Below are positions 1 through 11,724 of a stretch of 64,000 nucleotides of DNA, one piece after another. Both the position numbers and the translations under genes were made by a program. The stretch's first letter is position 1. Every line of letters starts with the position of its first letter. The notes under the pieces were generated by a model, which was not told where the DNA came from, did not search any database, and saw nothing but the letters and a program-made list of their open reading frames with translations. The DNA is from Mycolicibacillus parakoreensis (GTDB lineage Bacteria; Actinomycetota; Actinomycetes; Mycobacteriales; Mycobacteriaceae): contig NZ_CP092365.1 of NCBI RefSeq assembly GCF_022370835.2, positions 1,488,001 to 1,552,000 on the forward strand, read 5' to 3'.

Positions 1-777
1 CAACGTGGCCCCACCGATGCGGTCGGTGTTGCGCACGGTGTGCGTCCAGTACTCCAGCGAATCCTGCCGCGCGAGCACCGCCGCCAGCAGGGTGGCCCCC
101 ACCAGCGACACCGCGGTCATCGCCATGGCGCGGCCGTCCCGGCGCAGCAGAAAGAACAGCACAAACACCGCGGGGGTCAGCTTCAGCGCGATCGCGAACC
201 CCAGCAGCAGCCCGCGCGGCCACGGGGTGCGCCGGGGCAGGCAGTCGGCGATCACCAGCGCCATCAACACCACGTTGATCTGGCCGAACGAGAAATTCGA
301 CCGGATCGGCTCGAAGGCGATCACGGTCGGGGCGGCCACCGCCGCGGCCAGCCAGGCCCGCCGCCACCAGGCCGGTCCCGGCGCCACCGCCGTGGTCGGC
401 CAGACGTCGAGGGACGTCAGCACCAACGTCACCGAAACGATCAGCAGCACCAGCGTCACCAGGGTGATCACCGCGGTGGCCACCGGCAGCGGCATCACGG
501 CGAACGGGCTGAACACGATCGCGGCCAGCGGGGGATAGGTGAACGGCAGATTCAGCCCGCTGCGGGTGGGGAACAGCACCCCGTCGGTGTACAGCGGCAG
601 GCCGTCCAGCCACGCCCGCCCGCCCATGCGGTAGACGTCGATGTCGATGCGGTACGGCCAGTGGGTCAGCACCCACCAGCTCGCCCCGGCCAGCGCCACC
701 GCGGTCAGCGCCTGAAAGATCCGCCACGCCACCCGTTTGCGTCGCATGCCCCCGTCGGGCGACCGCCATCTGCTCAT
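1..777 (-). CDS. GT87-type alpha-(1->2) mannosyltransferase, truncated by window edge
   Basis: Only the first 259 codons lie in the window; the gene runs off the left end. The translation starts [10 protein letters not shown] and carries a series of hydrophobic segments. The first periplasmic loop has the [16 protein letters not shown] stretch, with the acidic residues expected of polyprenyl-phosphate-mannose-dependent GT-C enzymes. FTYPPLAA and [11 protein letters not shown] motifs follow, as in DUF2029/GT87 proteins. From memory it resembles M. tuberculosis Rv2181, which adds alpha-(1->2) mannose branches to lipomannan/lipoarabinomannan at the outer face of the membrane. The ATG at 777 was chosen because its N-terminus resembles that of Rv2181; an in-frame ATG at 747 is the alternative. 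It is divergent from the downstream membrane-protein gene. Confidence 0.8.
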   Translation of the reverse strand, partial: MSRWRSPDGGMRRKRVAWRIFQALTAVALAGASWWVLTHWPYRIDIDVYRMGGRAWLDGLPLYTDGVLFPTRSGLNLPFTYPPLAAIVFSPFAVMPLPVATAVITLVTLVLLIVSVTLVLTSLDVWPTTAVAPGPAWWRRAWLAAAVAAPTVIAFEPIRSNFSFGQINVVLMALVIADCLPRRTPWPRGLLLGFAIALKLTPAVFVLFFLLRRDGRAMAMTAVSLVGATLLAAVLARQDSLEYWTHTVRNTDRIGGATL

Positions 778-878
778 GTTGACCCACACACTATCGGGGT
801 GGGCCGCAGCGGCCGGGGCGGCGACGCGCCGGGGCCCGCGCGCCCCCGGACTCGGTGTCGGCGGGCTACGTTTTCCCC

Positions 879-1838
879 ATGCTCGACTGGTTTCGCCAGG
901 ACATCGTCGACGGCGGCCGCCTGCCGTTGCTGTGCTGCCTCATCGCGTTCCTGGCGACGTTTCTGATCACCCGCATCACCGTGCGCCACATCCGCAGCCA
1001 GAACGCCAAGGGGGTGCGTCCGCGCTGGTGGCAGCCGCGCAACGTCCACCTGGGCACCAAACACATCCACCACGTGGTGTTCGGGGTGGTGCTGGTGCTG
1101 GTCTCCGGGATCGGGTTGGTCATCGTCGCCGGGGAGGGCCACGAGCTGCCGGTCACCATCGCCGCGATCGGTTTCGGGATCGGCGCGGCCCTGGTGCTCG
1201 ACGAATACGCGCTGATCCTGCACCTGGCCGACGTGTACTGGGAGGAGGACGGGCGGGCCTCGGTGGACGCGGTGTTCGCCGCCACCGCGGTGACCGGGCT
1301 GCTGGTGCTGGGTTTTCATCCGCTGACGTTTCTGGTGGCGCTGTGGCACGACACGTCCTCGCTGATCGTGCAGATCGGGGTGTTCTCCAGCCTGGTGCTG
1401 ACCTTGCCGCTGGCGGTGGTGGTGCTGTTCAAGGGCAAGGTGTGGACCGGGCTGTGCGGGATGTTCTTCTTCCCGCTGTTGGTGATCGGGGCGATCCGGC
1501 TGTCCCGGCCGCACGCGCCGTGGGCCCGGTGGCGCTACCACGCCCGGCCCACCACCATGCGCCGTGCCCTGGACCGGGAACGCCGGCAGCGCCGGCCGGT
1601 GGTGCGGGCCAAACTGTGGCTGCAGGACGCCATCGCCGGGCGCCCCCAGGTGCACGACGAGGTCACCGTCACCGCCGCGGTCAACCGGGAGGTGCGGGTG
1701 GCCTCGGCGCCGACCGAGCCGATCATGATCCGGCGGGTCCGCCCGACCCGCACGCCGTCGGCGGCGGCCGACCGGGCGGCCTCGGCGCCGACGGTGCCGA
1801 TCGCCCGGCTGCGCGCCCCCGGTGACCGCCGCCAGTGA
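879..1838 (+). CDS. Conserved multi-pass membrane protein (Rv2180c-like)
   Basis: The protein has 319 residues and starts [16 protein letters not shown]. It has about six hydrophobic segments: near residues 12-30, 65-83, 92-112, 128-150, 165-185 and 190-205. A basic cytoplasmic tail of about 100 residues follows, rich in Arg and Ala/Pro. The loop after the first helix has a conserved-looking HLGTKHIHH His cluster, which may bind a metal or lipid head group. The family has no assigned function that I know of. I chose the ATG at 879 over upstream in-frame starts because the protein then begins with the family-like MLD and sits just after the divergent promoter. It is followed at 18 bp by the exoribonuclease gene, so the two are probably co-transcribed. 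Confidence 0.7.
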   Translation: MLDWFRQDIVDGGRLPLLCCLIAFLATFLITRITVRHIRSQNAKGVRPRWWQPRNVHLGTKHIHHVVFGVVLVLVSGIGLVIVAGEGHELPVTIAAIGFGIGAALVLDEYALILHLADVYWEEDGRASVDAVFAATAVTGLLVLGFHPLTFLVALWHDTSSLIVQIGVFSSLVLTLPLAVVVLFKGKVWTGLCGMFFFPLLVIGAIRLSRPHAPWARWRYHARPTTMRRALDRERRQRRPVVRAKLWLQDAIAGRPQVHDEVTVTAAVNREVRVASAPTEPIMIRRVRPTRTPSAAADRAASAPTVPIARLRAPGDRRQ

Positions 1839-1856
1839 GGCCATAGTGAGGTTTGC

Positions 1857-3792
<1,936 letters not shown>

Positions 3793-3810
3793 GAGTTTGA
3801 CCCGCCCCGG

Positions 3811-5019
3811 CTACAGCAGCCCCGCCAGGTTGGAGCCCAGGGCCCAGCCGCCGGCACCGGCCAGCCCGGTTGCCGCCACCACGAGCGCCAGCGCGATCAG
3901 CACCCGGCGTCGACCCCGGTGGCGCTGCCAGGCGAATTCGCTCATCGCGATCCCGGCGAAATGATCTTCCTCCGGCCCGGTGTGGTCGGGTGCCTGCGCT
4001 GCGGTGTCCTCCTCGTCCCACTCGGCGACGTCGAAGGTGAACTGCCGGGTGGGGTGCGGGGTCGGCGCCGCGTCGGCGGCCGTGGAGCGCCGGGGGCGCC
4101 GCCACGTCGTCGCGGGTGCGCTCAGCGCGGTCGTCGAGCGGTGCTCGGCGGAGTTGTGCGGGGCGGGAACCCGGAAATCCGGCAACTCGAGTTCCTCGAC
4201 GATGCCCGCCACGGCGGCCGCCATCTGCGCGGCGTCGGCGTAGCGTTCCGATGCCGACCGCCGGGTGGCGCGTGCCACCAGCGCATCGAATTGCGGTGGC
4301 ACCCCGTCGATCGCCGCGCTCGGGGGCGGCACGTCGTGGTCGAGTCGTTGATAGGCCACCGTCATCGCGGAGTCCCCGGCGAACGGGGTGCGTCCGGTGA
4401 GCAGTTCGTAGGTGAGCACCCCGACGCCGTAGACGTCGCTGGCGGGCCCGGCGTCACCGTGGCTGACCTGCTCGGGGGAGAGGTAGGCGGCGGTGCCCAA
4501 AATGACGCTGGTGGAGGTGATCCCGGCGGCGGACACGGCGCGCACCAGACCGAAGTCGGCGACTTTGACGTCGCCGTCATCGGAGATCAGCACGTTCTCC
4601 GGTTTGATGTCGCGGTGCACCAGCCCCGCCCGGTGGGCGACGCCCAGCGCGCCCAGCAAGGGGCGCAACACCGCCACCACCGCGTGCGGCGGCATCGGTC
4701 CGCGTTCGGCCAGCAGCTCCCGCAGGGTTCCGCCGCTGACCAGCTCCATCACCAGAAAAGGGTGCTGGGCGTCGAGGCCCTGATCGTAGACGGCCACCAG
4801 CGCCGGGTCGGTCAGCCGCGCGATCGCGCGGGCCTCCATCTGGAACCGGGTCAGAAACTGACGATCCCCGGCGTAGCGGGCGTCCATCACCTTCACCGCC
4901 ACCGGCCGGTCCAGCCGCAGGTCCAGCCCCCGGTACACCGTGGACGTGCCACCGGCGGCGATGGTCGCGTCGACCCGGTAGCGGCCGTCCAGCACCATTC
5001 CCTCAAGCCCGGCCTGCAC
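3811..5019 (-). CDS. pknL: Serine/threonine protein kinase PknL
   Basis: This is a Hanks-type kinase of 402 residues. It has a glycine-rich loop (AAGGTSTVYRG), an ATP-binding Lys near residue 42 (VAVKVMD), the catalytic loop HRDIKPEN near residue 134, DFG near 154, and an activation segment with ITSTSVILGTAAYLSPEQ. A Pro/Ala-rich juxtamembrane region follows. One transmembrane helix lies near residues 370-392, with a very short extracytoplasmic tail, so there is no PASTA sensor. In M. tuberculosis PknL phosphorylates the neighbouring DNA-binding protein Rv2175c, and that gene is divergent here too. The start is GTG at 5019, supported by a -10 element placed for a leaderless mRNA. Confidence 0.93.
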   Translation of the reverse strand: MQAGLEGMVLDGRYRVDATIAAGGTSTVYRGLDLRLDRPVAVKVMDARYAGDRQFLTRFQMEARAIARLTDPALVAVYDQGLDAQHPFLVMELVSGGTLRELLAERGPMPPHAVVAVLRPLLGALGVAHRAGLVHRDIKPENVLISDDGDVKVADFGLVRAVSAAGITSTSVILGTAAYLSPEQVSHGDAGPASDVYGVGVLTYELLTGRTPFAGDSAMTVAYQRLDHDVPPPSAAIDGVPPQFDALVARATRRSASERYADAAQMAAAVAGIVEELELPDFRVPAPHNSAEHRSTTALSAPATTWRRPRRSTAADAAPTPHPTRQFTFDVAEWDEEDTAAQAPDHTGPEEDHFAGIAMSEFAWQRHRGRRRVLIALALVVAATGLAGAGGWALGSNLAGLL

Positions 5020-5025
5020 CGCGCC

Positions 5026-5031
5026 ATTTTA
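5026..5031 (-). promoter_or_regulatory. -10 element for leaderless pknL transcript
   Basis: On the minus strand TAAAAT lies exactly 6 nt before the pknL GTG. It is the most A+T-rich spot in the pknL upstream region, and no Shine-Dalgarno sequence is present. Confidence 0.55.
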
Positions 5032-5086
5032 AAGGGTGAGTCGGGCGTGTCGCGGCCGCCGGGCCGACGCCCCCCGACCCGATCCT

Positions 5087-5092
5087 TAGACT
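5087..5092 (+). promoter_or_regulatory. -10 element for leaderless Rv2175c-like transcript
   Basis: TAGACT is followed by 7 nt and then the GTG at 5100. This spacing supports that GTG over the in-frame GTG at 5097. With the pknL -10 element it forms a compact divergent promoter of about 65 bp. Confidence 0.5.
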
Positions 5093-5099
5093 GGGTGTG

Positions 5100-5504
5100 G
5101 TGAGCAGCATCCCCGCCGGCGAGGACGTGTTGAGTCCCGACGAACCCACCTACGATCTACCCCGGGTCGCCGAGCTGTTGGCGATACCGGTCACCAAGGT
5201 CCACCAGCAGCTGCGCGACGGCCATCTGGTGGCGGTGCGCCGCGACAAGGCGGTGGTGGTGCCGCGGGTGTTCTTCACCGACGGCGGTGCGGTGCTCAAA
5301 CACCTGCCCGGCCTGCTGGCACTGCTGCACGACGGCGGCTATCGCGACACCGAGATCCTGCGCTGGTTGTTCACCCCCGACCCGTCGCTGAGCATCCTGC
5401 GCGACGGGATGCGCGAGGCCACCGACAACGCCCGCCCCATCGACGCCCTGCACTCCCACCAGGCCCGCGAGGTGATGCGCCGCGCCCAGGCGATGGCGTA
5501 TTAG
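5100..5504 (+). CDS. Winged-helix DNA-binding protein, PknL partner (Rv2175c-like)
   Basis: The protein has about 134 residues. The N-terminal half contains a helix-turn-helix-like segment (LPRVAELLAIPVTKVHQQLRDG) and a following basic wing (AVRRDKAVVVPRVF). The C-terminal half is helical, with LRWLFTPDPSL and a conserved AREVMRRAQAMAY end. In M. tuberculosis Rv2175c binds DNA, and phosphorylation by PknL at an N-terminal Thr abolishes binding. Here the N-terminal arm is short but has Ser and Thr (SSIPAGEDVLSPDEPTYD) that could serve. It is divergent from pknL and converges with mptA. It is probably a regulator whose targets cannot be read from this sequence. Confidence 0.85.
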   Translation: MSSIPAGEDVLSPDEPTYDLPRVAELLAIPVTKVHQQLRDGHLVAVRRDKAVVVPRVFFTDGGAVLKHLPGLLALLHDGGYRDTEILRWLFTPDPSLSILRDGMREATDNARPIDALHSHQAREVMRRAQAMAY

Positions 5505-5526
5505 GCTCCGCCCGCCGTGGCGCGGA

Positions 5527-7041
5527 TCAGGCGCCGACCGAGGGCCGCTGTACGGCGGTCGCGCCCCGCCGGTACAGCCAGTACCCGGCGCCGACGGCGG
5601 CGGCGGTGGCGATCGCGACATGGCTCCAGGAATACATCCCGTGCGCCCCATCGGGTTTGAAGATCACCATCACCCAGGTGGAGAATCCGGCGATGGCGGC
5701 GATCCCGGCCGGGGTGGTGACCAGCGGCGCCACCACCGCCAACGGCCAGCTGTAATACCAGGGCAGTGCGGCCGGAACGAACAACACCACGATCAGCATC
5801 GCCCAGGCGATCCCGGTGAGCGCGGCGCGGTCGTCACGGCGGAACCGCCACCACAGCAGCGGCAGCGCCACCGCGATGATCGCGATCCCGATCATGCGGG
5901 TCAGGTGCAGCACGCTGTAGAAATCGACCGGCACCATCAGCCCGCCCACGGCGTGGGAGAGGTTGGCCACCGCGGTCGGCACCGTCAGCCAGTTGATGAT
6001 CTTCACCGAACCGGCCAGCGCGGTCAGCCAGCCCAGCCCGACCCCGGCGGTCGTGGAGAACACCGTGAACACCGCGACGAAGACCCCCAGCGAGGCGGCG
6101 GTCGCGGCCGCAAAGGCCGCCGGTGCGCTCAGCGCGCGGTGGTCGCGCAGATGACGCATCCAGACCCACACCAAAAACGGCAGCGCGATCCCGGCGGTGG
6201 CCTTGATCGCCACCGCCACCCCCACCAGCGTGAGGCCGCCGAGGTGACGCCCGTCGAACGTCAACGCGATCCCGGCGGTCATCAACCCGACCATCAGCAT
6301 CTCGTTGTGCACCCCGCCCATGAGGTGGATGAGCACCAGCGGGTTGAGCACACAGATCCACATCGCCGCCGATGGGTTGCCGCCGATGTGGCGGGCCAGC
6401 CGTGGGGTGGCCCACATCAGCAGCGCCAGCCCGGGCAGCATGCACAGCCGCAGCAACGCGGTGCCGACCACCACGTTGTTGCCGGCCAGCATCGTGATCA
6501 GCTTGGCGATCAGGATGAACGCCGGCCCGTACGGGGCGGTGGTGATCGTCCAGATGGGGCTGACATCGTCGAGCAGCGGATTGGGGTTGTCGACCGGCCC
6601 GACCACATACGGATCCAGGCCGTCGCGCAGCAGGGCGCCCTGCGCGAGATAGGAGTAGGTGTCGCGGCTGAACACCGGCACCGACACCAGCAGCGGGGCC
6701 AACCAGAACCCGGTGGTCACCGCGAGCGCGGCGGTGGAGACCGTGCCGTGGAGCACCCGACGGCCCAGCCGCAGCCAGGCCAGCAGCATCACCGCCACCC
6801 CCACCCACAGCAACGCCGAGGACAGCACCAGGCCATGGCCGAACCGCAGCCACGACAGGTGCATCGACTCCAACAGCGGGTCGGTGAGCCGGGTGCTGCC
6901 GGCCCCGAGCCCGCCGACGGTGATCAGCGCCGCACCCAGGCAGCCCTGCACGGCGGGGCGGCCCTGATCGGTGGTGGCGAACGCCCACAGGCGGTGCGGT
7001 GCGAGACCCGCGGTGGTCGGCGTGGGGGTCGGGGTGGGCAC
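5527..7041 (-). CDS. mptA: Alpha-(1->6) mannopyranosyltransferase MptA
   Basis: This is a 504-residue polytopic membrane enzyme of the GT-C fold with about 12-13 hydrophobic helices. It uses decaprenyl-phosphate-mannose to elongate the alpha-(1->6) mannan core of lipomannan at the periplasmic face of the membrane. The first extracytoplasmic loop holds the acidic motif region SRDTYSYLAQGALLRDGLDPY, followed by NPNPLLDDVSPIW. The cytosolic start has a PTPTPTPTT repeat. The start is GTG at 7041, only 4 bp after the idsA2 stop, so the two are probably one operon. This pairs a prenyl synthase with a prenyl-phosphate-sugar-dependent enzyme, as in M. tuberculosis Rv2174/Rv2173. Confidence 0.9.
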   Translation of the reverse strand: MPTPTPTPTTAGLAPHRLWAFATTDQGRPAVQGCLGAALITVGGLGAGSTRLTDPLLESMHLSWLRFGHGLVLSSALLWVGVAVMLLAWLRLGRRVLHGTVSTAALAVTTGFWLAPLLVSVPVFSRDTYSYLAQGALLRDGLDPYVVGPVDNPNPLLDDVSPIWTITTAPYGPAFILIAKLITMLAGNNVVVGTALLRLCMLPGLALLMWATPRLARHIGGNPSAAMWICVLNPLVLIHLMGGVHNEMLMVGLMTAGIALTFDGRHLGGLTLVGVAVAIKATAGIALPFLVWVWMRHLRDHRALSAPAAFAAATAASLGVFVAVFTVFSTTAGVGLGWLTALAGSVKIINWLTVPTAVANLSHAVGGLMVPVDFYSVLHLTRMIGIAIIAVALPLLWWRFRRDDRAALTGIAWAMLIVVLFVPAALPWYYSWPLAVVAPLVTTPAGIAAIAGFSTWVMVIFKPDGAHGMYSWSHVAIATAAAVGAGYWLYRRGATAVQRPSVGA

Positions 7042-7045
7042 CGGG

Positions 7046-8179
<1,134 letters not shown>

Positions 8180-8364
8180 TCAGCGTAGCGGGGCGACACG
8201 GAAGGACCGGCAGGTAGCGGGCCGCGTGGCGCCCGCCGGGGGTCGACGCGGCGACGCCGCCCGTGGCGTCGATCGGTAGGGTGATGGCGCCGAGGGGGAT
8301 CGCGCCGGTGCGGGGCGGGGGGCCGCCGTGCGGCGCGTCGACCGGAAGTCATAAGGAGCGATTT

Positions 8365-9249
8365 GTGACGCTGAGCAGCATCGTGCTGGAGTTGGTGCCA
8401 CCGAACGTGGAGCAGGGCCGCCAGAAAGCGCTGGAGGAGGCGCACAAGGTGGTGCGGTTCGCCGAGGAGACCGGGATCGCCGGGCGCATCGGGCACGTGA
8501 TGATGCCCGCGATGATCGAGGAGGACCCCGACCGTCCGGTGGCGATGAAACCGAAACTCGACGTCCTGGACTACTGGTCGATCATCGGTCCGGAGCTGCC
8601 CGGGGTCCGCGGGCTGTGCACCCAGGTCACCGCCTTCATGGACGAGCCGGCGCTGCGGCAACGCCTGGTGACGTTGCGCTCCGGCGGCATCGACGGGGTC
8701 GTGTTCGTCGGGGTGCCGCGCACCATGGCCGACGGGGAGGGCTCGGGGGTGCCGCCGACCGACGCGCTCTCGCTCTACCAGGATCTGGTGACCGACCGGG
8801 GCGTGGTGTTGATTCCCACCCGCGACGGCGAACAGGGCCGGTTCGGTTTCAAATGTGATCAGGGCGCCACGTTCGGGATGACCCAGCTGCTCTACTCCGA
8901 GGCGATCGTGGAGTTTTTGACCACGTTCGCGCGCAACAGCGACCACCGCCCGGAGATCCTGCTGTCGTTCGGGTTCGTCCCGCAGCTGGAGTCGCGCTCA
9001 CGGCTGATCAACTGGCTCATCCAGGATCCCGGTAACGCCGCCGTCGCCGCCGAACAGGAGTTCGTCGCCCGGCTGGCCGACAGCACCCCGGACCGCAAGC
9101 GGCAACTCATGGTCGATCTGTACCGACGGGTCATCGACGGGGTCGTCGGGTTGGGTTTCCCGCTCAGCATCCATCTGGAGGCCACCTACGGGGTGTCCAA
9201 ACCGGCGTTCGAGACGTTCGCCGCGCTGCTCGACTACTGGGCGCCGTGA
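8365..9249 (+). CDS. Non-canonical methylenetetrahydrofolate reductase-like protein (Rv2172c-like)
   Basis: The protein has 294 residues and should form a TIM barrel. Motifs include LELVPPN at the start, GRIGHVMMPAMIEED, GLCTQVTAFMDE, VVFVGVPRTMADGEGSGVPPTDAL, LIPTRDGEQGRF, KCDQGATFGMTQLLYS and SFGFVPQLESR. KC.QGATFGMTQ and the GVP loop match the architecture of MTHFR enzymes, where Gln/Thr pockets bind the folate. My memory is that M. tuberculosis Rv2172c was described as an unusual MTHFR; that assignment is knowledge, not visible here. The start is GTG 8365 with AAGGAG placed 7 nt upstream, which is better than the ATG 102 bp earlier. It is divergent from idsA2. Confidence 0.75.
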   Translation: MTLSSIVLELVPPNVEQGRQKALEEAHKVVRFAEETGIAGRIGHVMMPAMIEEDPDRPVAMKPKLDVLDYWSIIGPELPGVRGLCTQVTAFMDEPALRQRLVTLRSGGIDGVVFVGVPRTMADGEGSGVPPTDALSLYQDLVTDRGVVLIPTRDGEQGRFGFKCDQGATFGMTQLLYSEAIVEFLTTFARNSDHRPEILLSFGFVPQLESRSRLINWLIQDPGNAAVAAEQEFVARLADSTPDRKRQLMVDLYRRVIDGVVGLGFPLSIHLEATYGVSKPAFETFAALLDYWAP

Positions 9250-9265
9250 CCTGGGCGCCGTGACC
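9238..9265. repeat. 14-bp perfect tandem duplication across a stop codon
   Basis: The unit TGGGCGCCGTGACC occurs twice back to back. The first copy contains the stop codon of the MTHFR-like gene, and the second repeats it downstream. It is non-coding apart from the first copy. Confidence 0.9.
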
Positions 9266-9309
9266 GCGGGGCGGGCGACGGGTCCTCTCGCGCCCTGCCC
9301 GCGGGCGTC

Positions 9310-10068
9310 CTAGTCGTCGGCGTCGTCGGCGGCGACACCCACCCCGGGGCTGCGGTCGCGCGTCTGCCAGGCCAGCAGCGCCACCACCGCGGCCACCGCG
9401 AAGGCGCCGAGGCCCAGCCAGGTCGCCGCCCGGATGAACGAGCGGGTGCTGGGGTCGGTGTAGCGCGCCTGGGCGCTCATCGTGGAGACCGCCCCCGGCG
9501 CCGGCGTCCACTCCACCATCTCGGCGGTGAGCCGCTTGCCGTCGGTGGAGACCACCTCACCGGGGAACGTCACGGTCAGCCGGATGTCGGACTCCGAGGC
9601 ACCGGGCGCCTCGGAATCCTGCAGCCCGGTCAGATCCACCCGGCCCTCGAGGATCACCAGGTCCCCGGAGCGGCGCAGCGTCAGGTTCATCCCGGAGGCG
9701 TCGGGGTTCATCCCGGCCAGTTGGGGCAGCTCCCCGAAGGTCAGGTCGGAGAAGACCGCCTGGGATCCGACGTAGCCGTCGCGGGCGTATTTCGAGACCG
9801 CCACCTTGCGACCGAACGGCAGGTCGGCGTTGAGCTGCGGTCCCAGATCGGAGTCGCTGCTGGGTTTGGCGGCGGCAATGATCTGGCCCGAGACGGTGTC
9901 GTCGGGGGAGATGGTGATCGATGCCTTGACCCGCACGCAGCCGACCATCCACGGTGCCACTGCCAACAGCAGCAGGGCGATCGTCACCAGGCGGCGTGCG
10001 CCGCTGCGACGGGACGCGAGAGTACGGCGCCGAGGATGCACCCGGTCATCGTGCCAGACGCTGGTCAC
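9310..10068 (-). CDS. lppM: Lipoprotein LppM
   Basis: This is a 252-residue membrane-anchored lipoprotein. A basic N-terminus and hydrophobic stretch (LVTIALLLLAVAPWMVGC) end in a lipobox with the lipidated Cys at residue 44. The exported domain follows (about 45-205), and a second hydrophobic helix lies near 213-235 with an acidic tail ending DDADD. M. tuberculosis LppM (Rv2171) is a surface-exposed lipoprotein implicated in phagosome manipulation; that function is from the literature on the family and cannot be inferred here. The GTG start overlaps the stop of the upstream acetyltransferase gene (GTGA), so translation is probably coupled. Confidence 0.85.
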   Translation of the reverse strand: MTSVWHDDRVHPRRRTLASRRSGARRLVTIALLLLAVAPWMVGCVRVKASITISPDDTVSGQIIAAAKPSSDSDLGPQLNADLPFGRKVAVSKYARDGYVGSQAVFSDLTFGELPQLAGMNPDASGMNLTLRRSGDLVILEGRVDLTGLQDSEAPGASESDIRLTVTFPGEVVSTDGKRLTAEMVEWTPAPGAVSTMSAQARYTDPSTRSFIRAATWLGLGAFAVAAVVALLAWQTRDRSPGVGVAADDADD

Positions 10069-10673
10069 AGCGGCAGCCGGCGGCCCAGAATCGCGAACGC
10101 GCGCGGGTCGCCGGCAAAGCGATGGTCGCGGATCACATCGGTGAAGCCCAGCCGCCGATACAACCGCCAGGCCCGGTTGCCCTCCCCGTGGCTCTCCGGG
10201 GTGGACAACAACACGCCGGCCTCCGGGCGTTCGGTGAGCAACCGGCGCAGCAGCCCCTCACCCAAGCCGCGGCCCTGGGCGTGCGGATCGATGTGCAACT
10301 CGGTCAACTCGAAGTAGCTGTCCAGCAGCGCCGCGATCCGGGGTTCGGGCAGACCGGCGTGTCGCAGACCGGCCATCACCTGCTGGTGCCACCACTGGCC
10401 GGGGGCACCGCGATACCCGTAGGCCACCCCGAGCAGGGGGCCGTCGCGCAGCGCCGCCGCCGACGGCGCGGCGGCCGGCTGCGCGGGGTGCGCCGTGACC
10501 TCGACGGCGGCGACCGCCTTCCAGCCGGGCCGGCGGGTGTGCTCCAGCCACGTGGTGGCGCGCTGCTGCTCGGTGCCCGGCGGATAGCCCATCGCGGCGA
10601 CGTAGACCCGCAGGGCCTGATCGAGTCGGGTGGTCAACTCGGCGGGGGACCACTCGCAGAGGAACGTCGCCAT
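10065..10673 (-). CDS. GNAT-family N-acetyltransferase (Rv2170-like)
   Basis: The protein has 202 residues. The acetyl-CoA binding motif A is ELHIDPHAQGRGLGEGLLRRLL (Q/RxxGxG/A type), and the C-terminal motif B is NRAWRLYRRLGF. The start ATG at 10673 follows AGGAGG by about 10 nt and gives MATFLCEWSP. A longer in-frame start at 10724 exists but lacks a ribosome-binding site. M. tuberculosis Rv2170 has been reported to acetylate a metabolic protein; the substrate cannot be deduced here. It is co-transcribed with lppM, overlapping its start by 4 bp. Confidence 0.82.
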   Translation of the reverse strand: MATFLCEWSPAELTTRLDQALRVYVAAMGYPPGTEQQRATTWLEHTRRPGWKAVAAVEVTAHPAQPAAAPSAAALRDGPLLGVAYGYRGAPGQWWHQQVMAGLRHAGLPEPRIAALLDSYFELTELHIDPHAQGRGLGEGLLRRLLTERPEAGVLLSTPESHGEGNRAWRLYRRLGFTDVIRDHRFAGDPRAFAILGRRLPL

Positions 10674-10939
10674 CAAGCGCTGCCCTCCTCCCGAACGGGA
10701 TGCCCTACACGTCGCGGTCGCCACCGGCCATTATCGGGGTCGGGTCCCGTGGCGGGGCCCGCAGGGGCACCCGACGACCGGTACCTCCGGTGCTGAACTC
10801 ACCGGTGCGCTCGGCCCGCTACAATCGGGAGAACCCAGTGGTACAGCGCGGATCGAACTCGTAGTATGAGGGTAGCTGCCGGGCGTACCGCGTAGCTGCA
10901 CGCTTTAGTCAGTTCGGATCTGTCGGCAAGGAGGGACGA

Positions 10940-11350
10940 ATGCCACTCTCCGATCATGAGCAGCGCATGCTCGACCAGATCGAGAGCGCCCTCTACGCCG
11001 AAGACCCCAAGTTCGCCTCGAGCGTGCGGGGAGCGCGGCTGCGTGCACCGTCGACGCGCCGCCGGCTGCAGGGTGCGGCGCTGTTCGTCGTCGGGCTGGT
11101 CCTGCTGGTCTCCGGTGTCGCGTTCACCGCCACCATGCTGGGGGGCTTCCCGGTGCTCAGTGTGCTCGGGTTCATCCTCATGTTCGGCGGCGGGGTGTAT
11201 GCCATCACCGGGTCCGCGGACGCCGCCGCGCCGCCCGCCGACGCTGCGGCGGATTCCGACCAGGCGCCGCCGCGGCGGGTCAAAAAGGGGACCGGCGGCT
11301 CGTTCACCAGTCGGATGGAAGACCGGTTCCGGCGCCGCTTCGATTCGTGA
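10940..11350 (+). CDS. DUF3040 small membrane protein (Rv2169c-like)
   Basis: The protein has 136 residues and an AAGGAGGG ribosome-binding site. The N-terminus, MPLSDHEQRMLDQIESALYAEDPKFA, is the DUF3040 signature. Two adjacent transmembrane helices follow (about 45-66 and 69-90) with a short turn. The Ala/Asp-rich tail ends in a basic segment (RMEDRFRRRF). The function of the family is unknown. It sits just upstream of mraZ in mycobacteria but is separated here by a strong terminator, so it is its own transcription unit. The 266 bp upstream (10674-10939) contain no other gene. Confidence 0.85.
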   Translation: MPLSDHEQRMLDQIESALYAEDPKFASSVRGARLRAPSTRRRLQGAALFVVGLVLLVSGVAFTATMLGGFPVLSVLGFILMFGGGVYAITGSADAAAPPADAAADSDQAPPRRVKKGTGGSFTSRMEDRFRRRFDS

Positions 11351-11373
11351 TCGAGAGACCGGTAGCCGGATGA

Positions 11374-11398
11374 GGGCAGCGCCAGCGCTGCCCTTTTT
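11374..11398 (+). terminator. Rho-independent terminator after DUF3040 gene
   Basis: GGGCAGCGC and GCGCTGCCC form a perfect 9-bp G+C stem with a 2-nt loop (or 8 bp with a 4-nt loop), followed directly by TTTTT. It lies 24 bp after the stop codon and insulates the dcw cluster from upstream transcription. Confidence 0.9.
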
Positions 11399-11650
11399 GC
11401 TGTCCGGACCGCCTCGGATCTGACGCCGCCGGCCCGGCCTCGCGGGCCGGCGGCGCGCGCGGGCGCCCCATCTGACACGCCCGGAGACGGGGCGGCCGCC
11501 CATCCTCCCCCCACTTCCCCCCACCGGCCGGGTGGCGACGGTGAACTGGGGTTTTCGTGCTGCGCGTGGCGGCGGTCCCGGTGCGAGCGCACCAGGATTG
11601 GCCCAAAGTGGGGATGACACCCATTTGTGACCTCACAAAACGATTACGTG

Positions 11651-11690
11651 TGGGGTGTTGTGGGGTATTGTGGCGGAAGTTGGCGAGCGG
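11651..11690 (+). promoter_or_regulatory. MraZ box array upstream of mraZ
   Basis: There are four direct repeats with an exact 10-bp period beginning at 11651, 11661, 11671 and 11681: TGGGG, TGGGG, TGGCG and TGGCG, each followed by five bases. This matches the known MraZ operator pattern (TGGGN repeats spaced by 5 bp). It lies about 35-75 bp before the mraZ ATG, so it likely mediates autoregulation of the dcw operon. The rest of the 374-bp gap (11351-11724) holds the terminator and no gene. Confidence 0.8.
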
Positions 11691-11724
11691 GGTAGGCACT
11701 CCGGAGAACGGCGGGAGGTGCGCG

